Of a DNA stretch of 64,000 bases, positions 33,682-45,351 are shown one piece after another. The translations under genes and the position numbers were made by a program. The stretch's first letter is position 1. The number at the start of each line of letters is the position of its first letter. The DNA is from Pleurostoma richardsiae. Lineage: Eukaryota > Ascomycota > Sordariomycetes > Calosphaeriales > Pleurostomataceae. The notes below the pieces were generated by a model that saw only the letters and a list, made by a program, of their open reading frames with translations, made no database searches and had not been told where the DNA came from. The stretch is taken from NCBI GenBank assembly GCA_030052745.1, contig JANBVO010000008.1, positions 496,001-560,000 on the forward strand, in the 5' to 3' direction.

Positions 33682-34463
33682 AAGTGCGCCAACCGTTGCG
33701 CAGTCTCAATGATGCAAGCTGCATGGCCGCATCTTGCATCTAGAGTATCTGCCCAGCGCCACAGTTGTCAAGTTGTCTTGCAGCAGGCGAGCTGCCTGGT
33801 GGCTTAAAAGAGAGGTCATGTCTGCATTCTCCGCCTTGTCTCTCCGTCTTATCTCCATGAGGCGGCTGCGCAATAGCTGGAGTACATGGACGTTGCTGCC
33901 GGTACGCGACCCGGGACCGTTGTGCAACATGACGATATGCGTGCATTCGACCATGTCCCGGATTTTCGAGGGACTTGTGGTTTGCCTGCCCAACAGGGCA
34001 GGACGCATTTGCCCGCTCTTATGTGATCGGATTGAAACCGCGGCTTCTCACCTCACTTCACCTGATGACGGACGTGGCTTGGAAGCAGGTTGGATATGGG
34101 CTAGTCTCGTCCCTGGAACTGTGAACTGATGGAAGGTTGACGAGTTGCTTATGGCTTTCGCTCGACTTGACCAAATCGTGCTCCGTCTGCAGACCCATAA
34201 GACAAGAGATGTCTCGCCGATCCTGGCTATTCTCGGTGAACATGTCTCTCGACTATGAAACTGTCCCCCTGTTACCGAGTCGCTGTATTATCGCCAGAAG
34301 GCTTAGAAGGATCCGGGGGCATCAGGGATTACTTTCCACCTGAACCTACTAAGGCGAAAGCTAAAAGAGCAAGTGAGAACAGCAAGGAGACAGCACCCTA
34401 GGTTCGACTACCACACTATTTGTTCTCACTATCTGCATATCTATCTGCACGGATCTAGCTCAG
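33682..34463. other. Intergenic, PPAT to MFS carrier
   Basis: Short frames only; no gene recognised. Confidence 0.55.
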
Positions 34464-36043
34464 ATGGTTGCCTTCCCATCCTTCCCTCATCGTCACGACG
34501 ATGAGGGCGCAGTAATTACCCATATCATTCACGCGCATGGTCCATCTTTGGCTTCCTCTCAAACATCGGGCTTCAGCGCTTCCAGAGATGTCGAGAAACA
34601 GGATGACAGACACACAAAACGTGCGTCCGCAGACGGACATGATTACAGTGTGACGACTGACCCACTGTCCATCTGCCAACTTCTGGCGGAACCCGCCCCG
34701 TCCACTTCGTCAGACCTGACGTTCCCAGAGGGTGGACTGGCTGGGTGGCTCGTGGTTGTTGGCGCCTTCTGTGCCATGCTGTGCGTCTTTGGGCTCATCA
34801 ACTCATCTGCTGTGTTCGAGTCCTACTTTGCTGCACATCAGCTCGCCGAGTACAGCCCCTCCCAGCGAGGCTGGGTCTTCAGCCTCAACCTCTTCTGCGT
34901 GTTCTTTCTCGGACTGCAGGTCGGCCCGGTGTATGATCGCTTTGGTCCTCGAGTGCCAGTTGCGCTGGGCAGCATCCTTGTCGTCGGCAGCCTTTTTCTG
35001 CTAGGTTTCTGTACTAGTGAGTATCCTCGCAACCTCTATCAGGCTACCTAGCGTCGATAGCATCTAGAGTTGGGCTGACATGAACCATGCCTGAAGCTTA
35101 CTGTCAGATCGTTCTGGCGTACGCTTTTTTAGGGGGATCGGGTGGCGCTCTCCTGCTGTCACCATCCTATGGCTGCATCGCACACTTCTTCAACGTACGC
35201 AGAGGCTTGGCCACAGGCATCGCGACAACGGCCGGGGGCGTTGGCGGCGTGGTGTTTCCACTTGTCTTGAAAAGACTGCTACCTGCCCTGGGGTTCCAAT
35301 GGGCCACCCGCATAATGGGTGTCATCTTGCTGGTCGTGACGATGCCGGCGAACCTGTGCCTCCGTTCTCGATTACCACCGCGGACAAAGGAGCCGCTTCG
35401 CACCGTCGTGCCCGACTTTGGCATCTTGAGGGACCATCGGTATGCGCTTGCTTCCATGGCCACATTCTTCATGGAGTGGGGGCTCTTCATTCCCGTGACC
35501 TTTATCGTCTCATTCGCCGCCTCTCATGGGCAGGATCCGACCTCCTCTTACATTCTACTTTCGACGATGAACGCTGGCTCCGTCGCCGGACGCTGCCTCC
35601 CGGGCCTGGCAGCAGACAGCATGGGCCCGTTCAACGTCATCATCCTGACAGTCGCCCTCTGCACAGGCTCGACTCTCGGCCTCTGGCTGCTGGCGGGATG
35701 CTCCCGGGCGATGTTGATCGCGTTCGCTGTAGTGTTCGGCTTCGCCAGCGGTAGCAATCTGGGCCTCGGGCCAGTATGCCTGGGACAGCTATGCGACGTG
35801 CGCGACTACGGGCGATTCCTGGCAACGGCCAACTTTGTCGCCAGCTTTGGCAGCCTGACCAGCGTGCCGATAGGGGGTGCGCTACTGGGGATGGGCGGCG
35901 GGGTCCGCGGCGAGGACGGTAGTGATGAACTGGGATGGACGGCGCTCATTTTGTTCTCAGGTTGCTCCTACGCACTTGCTCTGGTCTGCTATGTGTCTGC
36001 GAGGGTCCTGGCTGTCGGCTGGGGGTTGAGGACCAAGTTCTAG
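34464..36043 (+). CDS. Monocarboxylate-transporter-like MFS carrier
   Basis: Predicted plasma-membrane transporter of the fungal MCT (Mch) group; the substrate is unknown (family examples include monocarboxylates and riboflavin). Exon 1 34464-35016 and exon 2 35097-36043 join in phase across an 80-nt intron with a GTGAGT donor, a CTGAC branch site and a rare AAG acceptor, giving 499 residues. After a polar cytosolic N-terminus of about 90 residues, the first span follows the GGLAGWLVVVGAFCAML motif typical of this group. Later conserved pieces include the HFFNVRRGLATGIATTAGGVGG loop and a GRCLPGLAAD motif between spans, with about 12 helices in all. No cluster partner is adjacent, so I give no pathway. 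Confidence 0.9.
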
Positions 36044-36513
36044 AGGGATGGACGGGCTTTGGTAAATCAGCTCAGGGAAGGCTCTCTAAATTTGATAGGC
36101 CGTCGGCCCGAAAGCGGCTTTGGATCCAAGATTGACAGAACAAGAGGACGGTTTGATAGAACAATAGACGGCCTCATACAGAAAGCTCCCTTTCCCGGCA
36201 TATCTGAGCTGTGCGGATGCGGAATATCGTGGGATAAGGTGCATAGACTACCTACCAGCCCTACCTAGGATGCCCGATGGGTCGAGGTACTGTACATGCC
36301 TACCTACCTATGTAAAGGAGTCTAGCAGCCGCATGGGTCCATGAATCGCCGTACAGCCGTAGGGCTGAAGCGGCCCCGCTATCCGGCCGCCACCCCGGAC
36401 GATCGCTGCAAGCAGACCCCGCCCCCACCACCGACCGCCAAAAATTTCCTTCCAGCATCATCGTCCCAAGCTGCCTGGGAAAGCGACCAGAGAAGACCCA
36501 AACCTCCCTCGAG
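36044..36513. other. Intergenic, MFS carrier to DPH2
   Basis: DPH2 promoter region with a TACC tract at 36299-36310; no gene. Confidence 0.6.
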
Positions 36514-38217
36514 ATGGCGGCCGAGCTGACAACCGCGCCGGTCCTCTCGACGCCAGCGGAGTTCATACTCGATCACGACACTCCCGCCCCTCTGCCGGCC
36601 GACGCCCGGCCCAAGTCTGACGATGAGCTCCGCGAATTCTACGAGGTCTGCCGCACGGCGCAGGAGATCCGGGCCGGCCGGCGGCGGCGCATCGCGCTGC
36701 AGTTCCCCGACGCGATGCTCTGCGATGCGCCGCGGCTTGTCGGGCTGCTGAGCGACGAGCTCGCGCGGTTGCGAGCTGCTGCAGCTGCGGAGGAACAGAG
36801 GGAGAACGAGGCGGGGCAAGACGCGGCGGCAGGCGTGGAGGGCGCGGAGAAGATCTACATACTGGCGGATACGTCATACAGCGCATGTTGCGTCGACGAG
36901 ATTGCCGCCGAGCATGCGGACGCGGATGTCGTTGTGCATTACGGGCGGTCGTGCCTGTCGCCGACGTCGCGGCTACCCGTCATATATGTCTTCACGAAGC
37001 ACAAGCTCGACCTCGACGAAGTGGCCGCAGCGTTCGAGAAGGAAATACCGGATAAGGGTGCGCAGGTCGTGCTGATGGCCGACGTCACCTACCAGGACCA
37101 TGTCCCGGAGGTGGCGAGGCTGCTCCGCGAGGAGAGGGGATACAGCACGCTGCTGGCGACGGAGATTTTCCGTGATCCGCTGGGCAGGATACCAAACCGC
37201 AAGATTATGAATGCGGAGGGGATGGAAGTGAAGGCCGACGAGTCCGGGGGGTTAGATCTAAAGGAGTACTCCATCTTCCACATCTCCAGCCCGCCAACCT
37301 CTCTCCTTCTCGCCCTCTCCTCGAGGGTCGACTCCTTCCACATCTTCCCCACCCCAGACACGGCATCCTCGTCCCCCTCGCCCACCTCCTTCCAGACCGC
37401 CCGCATTCTCGGCCGGCGCTACGCCCGCGTGCTCACGCTCTCCACCGCGGGCGTCATCGGCGTGCTCGTGAACACTCTCTCCGTGGCCAACTACCTCTCC
37501 TCAGTGGACGCCATCCGGCGGCGCATCGCTGCGGCGGGCAAGAAGAGCTACACCGTCGTGGTCGGTAAGCTGAACCCCGCCAAGCTGGCCAACTTCGCCG
37601 AGGTGGACGGGTGGGTCGTCGTGGGCTGCTGGGAGAGCAGCCTGGTTGAGGACGACGCTGGGTTCTACAGACCGGTCATCACACCGTTCGAGCTCGAGGT
37701 CGCGCTCACGAGCGACGAGGAGAGGGTGTGGGGTGATAAGTGGTGGGGCGGCATCGAGGCTGTTGAAAAGGAGGAAGTCTCGCGGGAGATGATGGCGGGT
37801 GATGTGCCTAGAGACGAGAAAGAGGAGGAGAATCTGCCGCGGGACCACTTCGTGGCGGATGACGACGAGAGCGGGATAGACGACGAAGAGTCGGAACCGC
37901 CACAGTTTGACCTCCGGACAGGCAGGCTGGTCAGCCACAGCCGGCCCATGCGGATGGTGTCTGGTAATAGGCAACCGGGGCAAGCACCGAACCAGCAGGA
38001 GGCGGGCTCGGCAGCGCTGACACTACGGCCCAAGTCGGAGGTGGCCACCGTCAACGGAGTCATCAGCCCCGGGGCGGAGTTCCTACGGTCACAGCGGACG
38101 TGGCAGGGCCTTGGGACGGATTTCGACGCCGAGGAAAGGAGCACGACCATAGAGGAAGGGAGGAGCGGCATCGCACGGGGCTACACGGTTGGCGAGGTTG
38201 GAGCTAATAGAAGGTAA
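36514..38217 (+). CDS. dph2: Diphthamide biosynthesis protein 2
   Basis: Partner of Dph1 in the [4Fe-4S] radical-SAM-type complex that transfers the aminocarboxypropyl group to the conserved His of elongation factor 2. The intronless 567-residue protein starts at an ATG followed by the fungal N-terminus. Conserved blocks: [51 protein letters not shown] (cluster-region Cys125/126), [16 protein letters not shown], and [10 protein letters not shown] with Cys372, then a loosely conserved acidic C-terminus. The early [18 protein letters not shown] insert is a species-specific loop. Strong GC-rich codon use explains the antisense shadows. It is cytosolic and expected constitutive. Confidence 0.95.
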   Translation: MAAELTTAPVLSTPAEFILDHDTPAPLPADARPKSDDELREFYEVCRTAQEIRAGRRRRIALQFPDAMLCDAPRLVGLLSDELARLRAAAAAEEQRENEAGQDAAAGVEGAEKIYILADTSYSACCVDEIAAEHADADVVVHYGRSCLSPTSRLPVIYVFTKHKLDLDEVAAAFEKEIPDKGAQVVLMADVTYQDHVPEVARLLREERGYSTLLATEIFRDPLGRIPNRKIMNAEGMEVKADESGGLDLKEYSIFHISSPPTSLLLALSSRVDSFHIFPTPDTASSSPSPTSFQTARILGRRYARVLTLSTAGVIGVLVNTLSVANYLSSVDAIRRRIAAAGKKSYTVVVGKLNPAKLANFAEVDGWVVVGCWESSLVEDDAGFYRPVITPFELEVALTSDEERVWGDKWWGGIEAVEKEEVSREMMAGDVPRDEKEEENLPRDHFVADDDESGIDDEESEPPQFDLRTGRLVSHSRPMRMVSGNRQPGQAPNQQEAGSAALTLRPKSEVATVNGVISPGAEFLRSQRTWQGLGTDFDAEERSTTIEEGRSGIARGYTVGEVGANRR

Positions 38218-38386
38218 CAGAGTGTGATTGTTTAGCTCATTCTGTCTGCTCAATATCGTCCATCAATCAGCCAGTTGATCTTGAGCGCTGTCCCAGTCCA
38301 CAATACCGCAGCAAAATCTCGTACGCCCGTCCAGCTCGGAGATGCGGTTGCTTTCGCAAAATAGCCCACTTATACTCTGCTCAAGC

Positions 38387-38832
38387 TCAACGATACAACT
38401 CAAAATGGGTGTAAGGCGGCGGCGGGGCGTATACGGGCTAATATCCAGTTAGAGCCTCGGGGACTGTTCCTTGAGTTTGCAGAACACGGGGAGACTCACC
38501 TCGGGCACGCGGACGGGAGGGTAGGGAGTGGGCGCGCGTACACTCATATGGTAGCGAGGCAGACCCTCGGGGCCCGAGACGACAACGCTGCCGTGGACGA
38601 CTCTGTCATGGCTGACGCTGCTGTGGATGACGGGGCTGCGGGGGGCGCGCCGGCTGTCGGGGTGGTGGTAGATGGGAGGACGGTACTGGCATTGTGTACG
38701 GGCGATGCGGCGGTCGTCCCTTAGCTCTCCGACCTTCTCAAACGCCCAGCCAAGCATGACGGGAGACGAGACGCAGAGGAAGAGCAGCACCATCAAGGCG
38801 GCCACGCCGATCAACGTGCCGTCGAGCGCCAT
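38387..38832 (-). CDS. Small single-span membrane protein, Pro-rich tail
   Basis: Function unknown. The ATG at 38832 is followed at once by a hydrophobic span (about residues 7-30), which could be a signal anchor. A basic segment and a Pro/Arg-rich tail come next. The open frame reads through a perfect GTGAGT donor at 38499; splicing out 62 nt (branch CTAAC, acceptor TTAG at 38438) joins PPVRVPE to PVYAPPPPYTHFELYR and stop, which looks more natural than the read-through. Either model gives 127 residues. The PPPPY ending resembles WW-domain ligands such as adaptors of Rsp5-type ubiquitin ligases, but that is inference. A second small membrane protein of similar design lies 0.9 kb away on the same strand. 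Confidence 0.6.
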
Positions 38833-39720
38833 AGTCGATGGCGGGACAATGTTTTGCTGTCCCCTAGACCAATGGGAGAGATGGCGAGCTGGGAATTGAG
38901 GAACGAAGTGTGCATCTGTTCCCGGCGGATATGTTGGTGGTGAGGTTGCAGAGGACCTCTGGAAGGGGAAAACTGTCCACGAGAGGGTGGTGCAGAAAGC
39001 CAGTTGTCGACTGGCCTGGTGAGAGGCGAGTAGCGTTGGTGAATCTCTCGATCAGAGGATGTGTCTCAGGGTCTGGGGTGGAAGAGATCTTCCTTAGCTC
39101 ACACTCTCGATTTGAATCCCGATACGGTTACCGACCTTGTCGCAGCTGGTGCTTATAGAGGGCTGAGAGAAGAATCGAGTCCCGTCACGACGGTTCTGAA
39201 AGACGAGGTGGCAGGAGCACGAGTAGGTACGTACCGGGAGCCTTGGTCAGCATCCACGACTACCTGGAGGTCATTGATGAGCGTGAGCAGGTTGCTGAGG
39301 AGCCTCCATTCACTTAGGAGCGCATTTTTCTAGGAAGCCGGCTGGCCTCATACAGGGCAGAGGATTCTCCGCTCTTTTTGTCTATTAGACTGGAAGACTT
39401 CACGTTCCAAGCGTGCTTTGCCTCTCTTCTAGGAGGGATCCTATGGGATTGTCTTCATGGCGCACTTTTGCCATCCAGCGTCCAATCCGCCCGTCATGTC
39501 CGTCGACCTTCGTATTTCCTGCCCGCTTTCGTTTGTCCAGCCACTACCAGCTTGATGCCCGGACGCCCAGTTGCTTGTCTCCTGTCCCTGTGTATTTCAT
39601 GCTCGTGCACCCAATAGCAATCCGTAAACGCGCTTAATGTGTAATCCTTAGAGTTATAGAATGGCATTCTAGATGCCGGTAAGTATTCGATCATGTGGGT
39701 GTGAGAAATTATACAGCCAA
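38833..39720. other. Intergenic between the two small membrane-protein genes
   Basis: Short frames without support; nothing named. Confidence 0.5.
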
Positions 39721-40047
39721 TCAACTTGCTTCTGGGATAGTGATCAGAGGTGCCAGCGGCTTTGCGGATCCCTGATGCTTCGTAAGGGGGATTGCAGCGG
39801 ACGAGTGTTGAGCTCCAGGGTACGGGGGCGGTGTGACAGCTCCAACATTGCCAGTTGTGGGATGCTGATGGGGCACACTCTGTTCCTGAGCGCTCCCACC
39901 TTGCTCGGAGACTGCCATACCTCGACCAAGGACCGCCATATTAATGGGGCTCTGGCCTTTCTTGGCTTTGATAGCGCGGCAGCAGTTGGCAATCAACAGC
40001 AGTCCGGTCAGAGCGCCCAAGAAGCTCAGGAGGATGGTAAGATTCAT
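39721..40047 (-). CDS. Small single-span membrane protein with PPPY motif
   Basis: Unknown function. The 108-residue frame begins at an ATG (40047) with a hydrophobic N-terminus (residues 2-21), two Cys at its end (possible palmitoylation), a short basic stop-transfer segment (RAIKAKK), then a polar, Pro/His/Gln-rich tail with a PPPYPG motif. The order is the same as in the neighbouring 38.4-38.8 kb gene: N-terminal anchor, basic patch, PY-type tail. I see no intron. Small size and lack of a named family lower confidence, but the composition is protein-like and asymmetric in a way random frames rarely are. Confidence 0.5.
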   Translation of the reverse strand: MNLTILLSFLGALTGLLLIANCCRAIKAKKGQSPINMAVLGRGMAVSEQGGSAQEQSVPHQHPTTGNVGAVTPPPYPGAQHSSAAIPLTKHQGSAKPLAPLITIPEAS

Positions 40048-42201
40048 GACAACAGATTATTATGTCCCTTCTCAGTCGATAGGGCAAAGAGTAAGTTCTC
40101 TGGGAATGGGAAACAAGTTGTGCCACGGGCGCGATCATCAAGATTTGTACCCGAATGAGGCTGGATAGATCTGAGAGTGGAGTTAATACCTGCCCAAGGA
40201 GGGATTTGAGGATGGTGCAGTTTAAAAAGGCTACAGGCTCTCCCTATCTCTACCTCAACCAAGTCCAGTCTCAGTTGTCCTCCGAATCTATTCAAATCGC
40301 TCCGAGGGGGAATAGATAAAGCATAGAATGGCCCATATGCCGCCTCTTCTATCCTAATACTTCGACGACTTCCGACACGTAATCCTGGAGTAGTTAAACA
40401 GTACACATCTTCACAGCAGGAGAGGAACCTTGATATTGACTGTAGACGGATTATTGTGGTCTGTTAAGCAGCCCCAGCCGGTCCTTAAAAACTGACAATG
40501 TTGTTCCCTAAAAATATCCGAGAGAGCAGACCTCAATGTGCTTTTCTGCCTCCGCATTCATGCCATATTCTCCAGCTAGAGCATGTGCTGAGTGTCCAAG
40601 CCTCTGGAATCCTCATGTCCACTGTATCAATAATCATTGTATGCCTTCAGACACTGACATGTATCATCCCCCCCCCCCCCCCCATATACTTGAGGCCGTT
40701 AAAATTTTCATTGCTTCAGACGCGTCTTTCTCACACCTCGTTACTTGCCTTCCATCAGTCAAGACGTCTAATTCTTCGGGTATTTGAAGGAATTGTTGGA
40801 CGCGTGGCTGGTTCTCAGGACGACTCCGAAGGTATCCGATGAGACGTCTTCCGAGGAAATAGACAAATATGCCGAGAACCATTCCCGCTAAAAGCCGCAC
40901 GAGAATACAGCACCGACGTCGTCACTACCCCAGATACTGCGGGTTGTATGAGGTGAGCGTTCCTCAAGCATCGGCTGGAATTGCCATAACTGGACATTGC
41001 GAGCAAGAGATTGAGTAGGGAGAAAAGATAGCACAAATAGAACAAGTATCGAGGACGTGATGGTGTATATGGGTCCCTGAGTGTGCGAAGACGCGACTTC
41101 GAAGACATACGGTCTGAAAACCTGCCAGCATCAGCCGCATACCAATACCGCTGGTATACAGCTAGAGATGTGTAAACAAACTTACTTAGGAAACATGATC
41201 GTTACTTTTCGAGTTTGATGCTAGTGTCCTTGATACGCAGACAGTTGCCGAAGATGACCTTATGGACTTCGAGAGGGTAGTGGTTCAACTGCGGACGGGT
41301 GCCAGTGGTAGGAGATGTGGTGTTGTGGAGTTGTGTTCTGTAGAAACTGTGAGAAATCAATCAGCCTTGCTACGTATTTTGGAACGCTGGAAAGCTGAAC
41401 TTGAAAAAAAAGAGGTGGAGAGGAAGCGAATTCACCTTGCCGTTCTCTGGAGGAGTCTTGGGTGAACGCCGAGAATCAGTCCCATTAGTATCCTCCTCTT
41501 TGGTGTGATGTGATGTTCCCCATACACACGGCGAGCCTTCATTCTAATAGTGACTGACGTATTCACGTTGCTGAGGCTCTGACTCTCTTTGAGTGTCTCC
41601 TCGATGTCTCACTGAAGCCCTAATGTATCTCAACTAGTGACAGGAGACTAGCAGGCTTTTGGCGATGGTCAATTTATGATGTCAGGTAATGGATCTCTGG
41701 ACATCTATATCCAAACCTAGAATTTTAGATGGCTGCGAATGTGACTGAATATGGCTACTTCGCTGTGGCATATTCACTCTTTGTTAATCCTCTGGCTTTG
41801 ACACCATGGTACCTCACATTGTAATCAGTGATGCTTCGCCAGTAGCTGTATGAGAATATGAGAGTCAGTCCAGGACATCCAAGTCACAGATTATATGAAT
41901 CAAGTCAATGTTATTATGCGTGCACTCCAGGAGATCCGATATGCGGTGCAATATCAGGGTATTTTCGACGGAAAGGTACTGGCAAGACCTCTACCGCTTC
42001 ATGACGTAGACAATTGAGAATAAAGTTGATCTATCTATATCTAGTCTAATACAGCATGTGTTAATCGCGAATAATAAAGGAAAAGACGAGGATAATAATC
42101 AGATTAAGATCAGAAGCACTTCTCTTACCACCAGCAACATTTATCCGTTATCCTTAGAAAGCTACGGCGCAATCTTCTATCGAAGAAATTTTCTTTTTTA
42201 A
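40048..42201. other. Gene-poor, AT-richer region with coding-like fragments
   Basis: No gene can be assigned firmly. It holds a run of 16 C at 40668-40683. A minus-strand frame from an ATG at 40882 starts with a hydrophobic helix (MVLGIFVYFLGRRLIGYL), and another minus-strand frame from an ATG at 41108 has a hydrophobic middle. Coding-like minus-strand pieces also lie at about 41550-41207. The last 500 bases are AT-rich and empty. Confidence 0.45.
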
Positions 42202-43124
42202 TCAAGGAAGCGACATGCCAACCATAATAGCTGGTTCGTCAACATGATGGTGCTCATAACTGTTTCTGAAGTCAGCAACTGAATAAAAAAGGGAGGGCAC
42301 TGGTACATGAACACGCACCTCAAAATGCCAACGGCGCCAGGAGACATCATCAAAGGCAGCCGAGCATCTAAAGGGAATTTCAACCAGCGCTTTACAAAAG
42401 CTCGCAGGATATGCCCGTGAGCGACCTGCAGAAGATGTGTCAGGCACGAATTCTCACGAGGACAACAGTAACTGAAAATATTTGAAAATATTACCAGGAC
42501 AACGTCTGCCGGCGCTTCACCATTCATGCATGGTTGCTGGATATTGTGTATCTTCTCAATCAGGGCGTCAAGTCGATTTGCGACTTGCTCCGCCGACCTG
42601 CATGCTTATCAGCACCGAACCATAGACTCCTGGAAGATGTGAACTTACTCCCCACCTTCGCAACCATCCCTCCAGATGTTCCAAGGCTTCTCTTTATCCA
42701 GCCCGCGTTGCTTTCGCAACTCACGAATCTCCTCAACAACGAGACCCTCATAGTCGCCATAGCCCCACTCAGCGATTTCTTCTGTCGTCGTGACATTCCT
42801 GTCCTCTATGAGACTCCCCCGCTCACTGCTGAAGAGCAGCCGAAACGTCTTCTGCGCCCGTTGCCGTGGTGAGACGAAGACACGCGCGATTTTGGCTGGG
42901 TCAACCAGCTTGCCGTCACCCACGAGTTTCGAGGCAGACCCGACAACTTGCTTCACGCCATTTTCAGTGAGCTGAATGTCGCTTACTCCAGTGAAGCGGC
43001 CAGATATGGTCCACTCAGTTTCCCCTGAGACGGTCAGTTCAAAATCCCTCGTCGCCCTTTCTCACGAGTATATACCATGACGGGCTAAGAAGACCCTCGG
43101 AGTTGTAGCATCCTTGTCAGACAT
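42202..43124 (-). CDS. shb17: Sedoheptulose-1,7-bisphosphatase (histidine phosphatase family)
   Basis: Hydrolyses sedoheptulose 1,7-bisphosphate, feeding ribose synthesis through the non-oxidative pentose pathway. Five exons join in phase: 43124-43076, 43024-42649, 42597-42495, 42425-42319 and 42265-42202, giving 232 residues. The catalytic LARHGETEW motif is split by the first intron. Further signatures: SPRQRAQKT, EWGYGDYEGL, the SHB17-specific LDKEKPWNIWRDGCEGGES, the second catalytic His in LVAHGHILRAF, and the SYEHHHVDEPAIMVGM ending, close to yeast Shb17. All four introns are 51-69 nt with GT-AG ends. It is shorter than yeast Shb17 because one insert before the last exon is missing, which is normal among shorter homologues. 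Cytosolic. Confidence 0.94.
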
Positions 43125-43595
43125 CTTTGTTATTGCTTGTGCTAGTGCTAAGATCACGAAAGAGCCAGGCGTGGCAATGAAGATAACAAAAGACAGAGCA
43201 TCGAGGTATGAGCAGGATAGTTTATGGTCGAGTATCTAGCTAGAGGTGCATAGCAAGATGCCGTCAAGGGAGTGGGTAACGGTCCGATCTATAGTTGGTT
43301 CTTATTGGCTAGACATGAGTCGCTCTCGAGCCGTCCCTCGTAGCGAACGGAGTACTCCGTGCTTTGGCGGTGGATTGGACCACAGAAGGGAAATTCGTCT
43401 GGATAACCTAACCTGATTTGTTTAAGAAATCAATTTGTTAGACGGGCCGGTTTAGACGCAACAGCGGTGAGCAATCTCATGCACACAACAAGCTCCCAGG
43501 TCTTTGCATGCATGGGACAGACACATATTTCCTTCGCGGGTCATGAGGGCCGGGAGCTCTCCCCCATCAATGCAGGACAGAAAAATTCTACAAGT
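43125..43595. other. Intergenic, SHB17 promoter to sugar-transporter pseudogene
   Basis: No gene seen. Confidence 0.55.
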
Positions 43596-45351
43596 TCACG
43601 TCGTCTCCTCTTTCATATGCCCCTTCTCCATTGGATTCTCATCCTGGAACACTATTTGCCGGAGTCAGCGGCGGCCCGTCATCAAGGATGATGGCATCTT
43701 AAATTAGGGGAGACATCTTACAGTCTGCTAGTTCCTCCAATGTTGGTCCCTTGGTCTCGGGATACATAGAGTAGATGACGGCTGTCTCAACTGCCAACCA
43801 GGCCTGTATTAATAGTCAAGCATCAGCATCCGCATCAGCAAGCCCATTGATATGTGACTCTGGACGACTTACCACACAGACTACATAAAGTTTCCACTCG
43901 ATAGCTTCCAGCGCTATCGGATTGATGGACTGATTAAACGCCGATCCAGCCCTCGAAAATGTTTGCGGAAGCCCGACACCCTTGGCACGGTGAACGAAAG
44001 GGAACACCTTGGTAATGAAGATGTAGGTCATCGGGTGCATGACGGTGTAGAACATGTAGGAAATGAAGATCATAGCGACGACAGCAGCGGCAGCGTGGGA
44101 GTTTGCCGTCTGCGCATAGTACGCACTGACACCAGCCCAGACAGCAAAGACGCAGGTCATGCCAGCAAACGCAACCAGATACTGGACACGGCGCGGCAGC
44201 ACCTTGGTTAGGAACGCGGAACTGCACCCGGTCACTAGATTCGAGCACTGCAAAATGAGTTAGTGACATGCCCTAAGAGATGGAGGGACACGACATACCG
44301 AAAGTGTGAGGTTGATGATGTCCCGAGTTCTCTTTTCTCTGACGCCAACAGTCAGGAGTACCTTTGCCAAAGAGTAACTATTATAGCGCCGAGTTGGCAC
44401 AAAACAACAAAAGAACGGTCAGCGAGCGAGATCATCGCTCACGAAACTAGGCCATTGCCGCTCCACTGGCTGAAGAGACCGACGCAGACAGCAAAGAACG
44501 TCCTCTTGCGATTCCCCCGGGTCTATAGCAGCTCGACCCATCGGCGCCTAGAGTTATCAACCTCGAAACGGACACGTGCCTGGATTTCCGTAAACTCGAC
44601 GTTGACGAAAGGGTCATCACTATCACCCTCGGCGTGTCACTTACACAGGTGTCTCGAAAGCCTCTTCACTCCTGTCTTTCGAGAGTAACCAACGCGGAGA
44701 TTTCGGGACGAACAATATGAAGACAAGTTGCAGCATGGAAGGGGCAATCTGGACGAGCGAAGGTATCCTCCATGACCAGTCATTTGGAATTGAGAATGTA
44801 CCGAGAGTTGTGCCGGCAGCAATGATGGCTCCGACATACTGTGTGCTCTCAATTAGCATTTTGCAGTATGTACTCCGGATGCTAATGTTCCTCACCCAAG
44901 GTTCATTGAAGAGGCCGTTCAGAACACCGGCCTCACGGAGATACACAAGTTCGGCGATGAGCTGCGATGCACCGGAGATGCAGAAGGACATACCCATCCC
45001 GACCAAGAGACGTGAGACCAGAAACATGGCGACCGTGGCGAATCATTATTGTCAACGAAGATGTGATCTGGCAGAATAGGAAAAATGGGATTAGTGATTG
45101 CACCCGCTATTGACTGCAGCTGTCCGGAGGACTACGCCCAACGAGGATAATTGCTGAACCGATTGTGATACTGTGCTTGCGACCAACTTTGTCGTTGATC
45201 TAAGAAGGTGAAGGGTCAGAGGAGTAACAAGAGCTTGAGATTAGGCCAAGAATTTGAAATTTGTACGTACGGAACAACAGGCAATGCTTGACAGCGCCGA
45301 TACTGAACGCAGCTGTGATTACACCTAGGATGGCTCCTTGTGGATCATTGA
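43596..45351 (-). pseudogene. Broken MFS sugar (hexose/lactose-type) transporter gene
   Basis: The family imports hexoses or lactose by proton symport. Many exons are still readable: FNDPQGAILGVITAAFSIGA, then ALPVVPY joined to INDKVGRKHS (the conserved loop), FLVSRLLVGMGMSFC, ELVYLREAGVLNGLFNEPW joined to YVGAIIAAGTT, PKSPRWLLSKDR, FSQWSGNGLVS joined across an intron to YSLAKVLLTVGV, VFPFVHRAKGVGLPQTFSRAG, and YPETKGPTLEELAD joined to LFQDENPMEKG with a stop at 43596. Lesions: a missing base near 45287, an extra G near 45137-45139, a stop plus frame slip near 44640, and an in-frame TAG near 44525. The first transmembrane exon cannot be found. It is not rescued by splicing. Confidence 0.8.

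Noticed and set aside
39100-39130. T-arm-like GATTTGAATCCC
   Set aside because: No matching acceptor, D or anticodon stems nearby, so not a tRNA.
44380-44430. Apparent frameshift in the sugar-transporter pseudogene after GNGLVS
   Set aside because: A GT-AG intron with a CTGAC branch site joins GLVS to YSLAKVLL cleanly, so this is splicing, not a lesion.
44575-44645. Possible 66-nt intron (GTAAGT to CCAG) removing the stop near 44640
   Set aside because: It would delete the conserved HAEGDSDDPFV block of sugar transporters, so a mutation is the better explanation.
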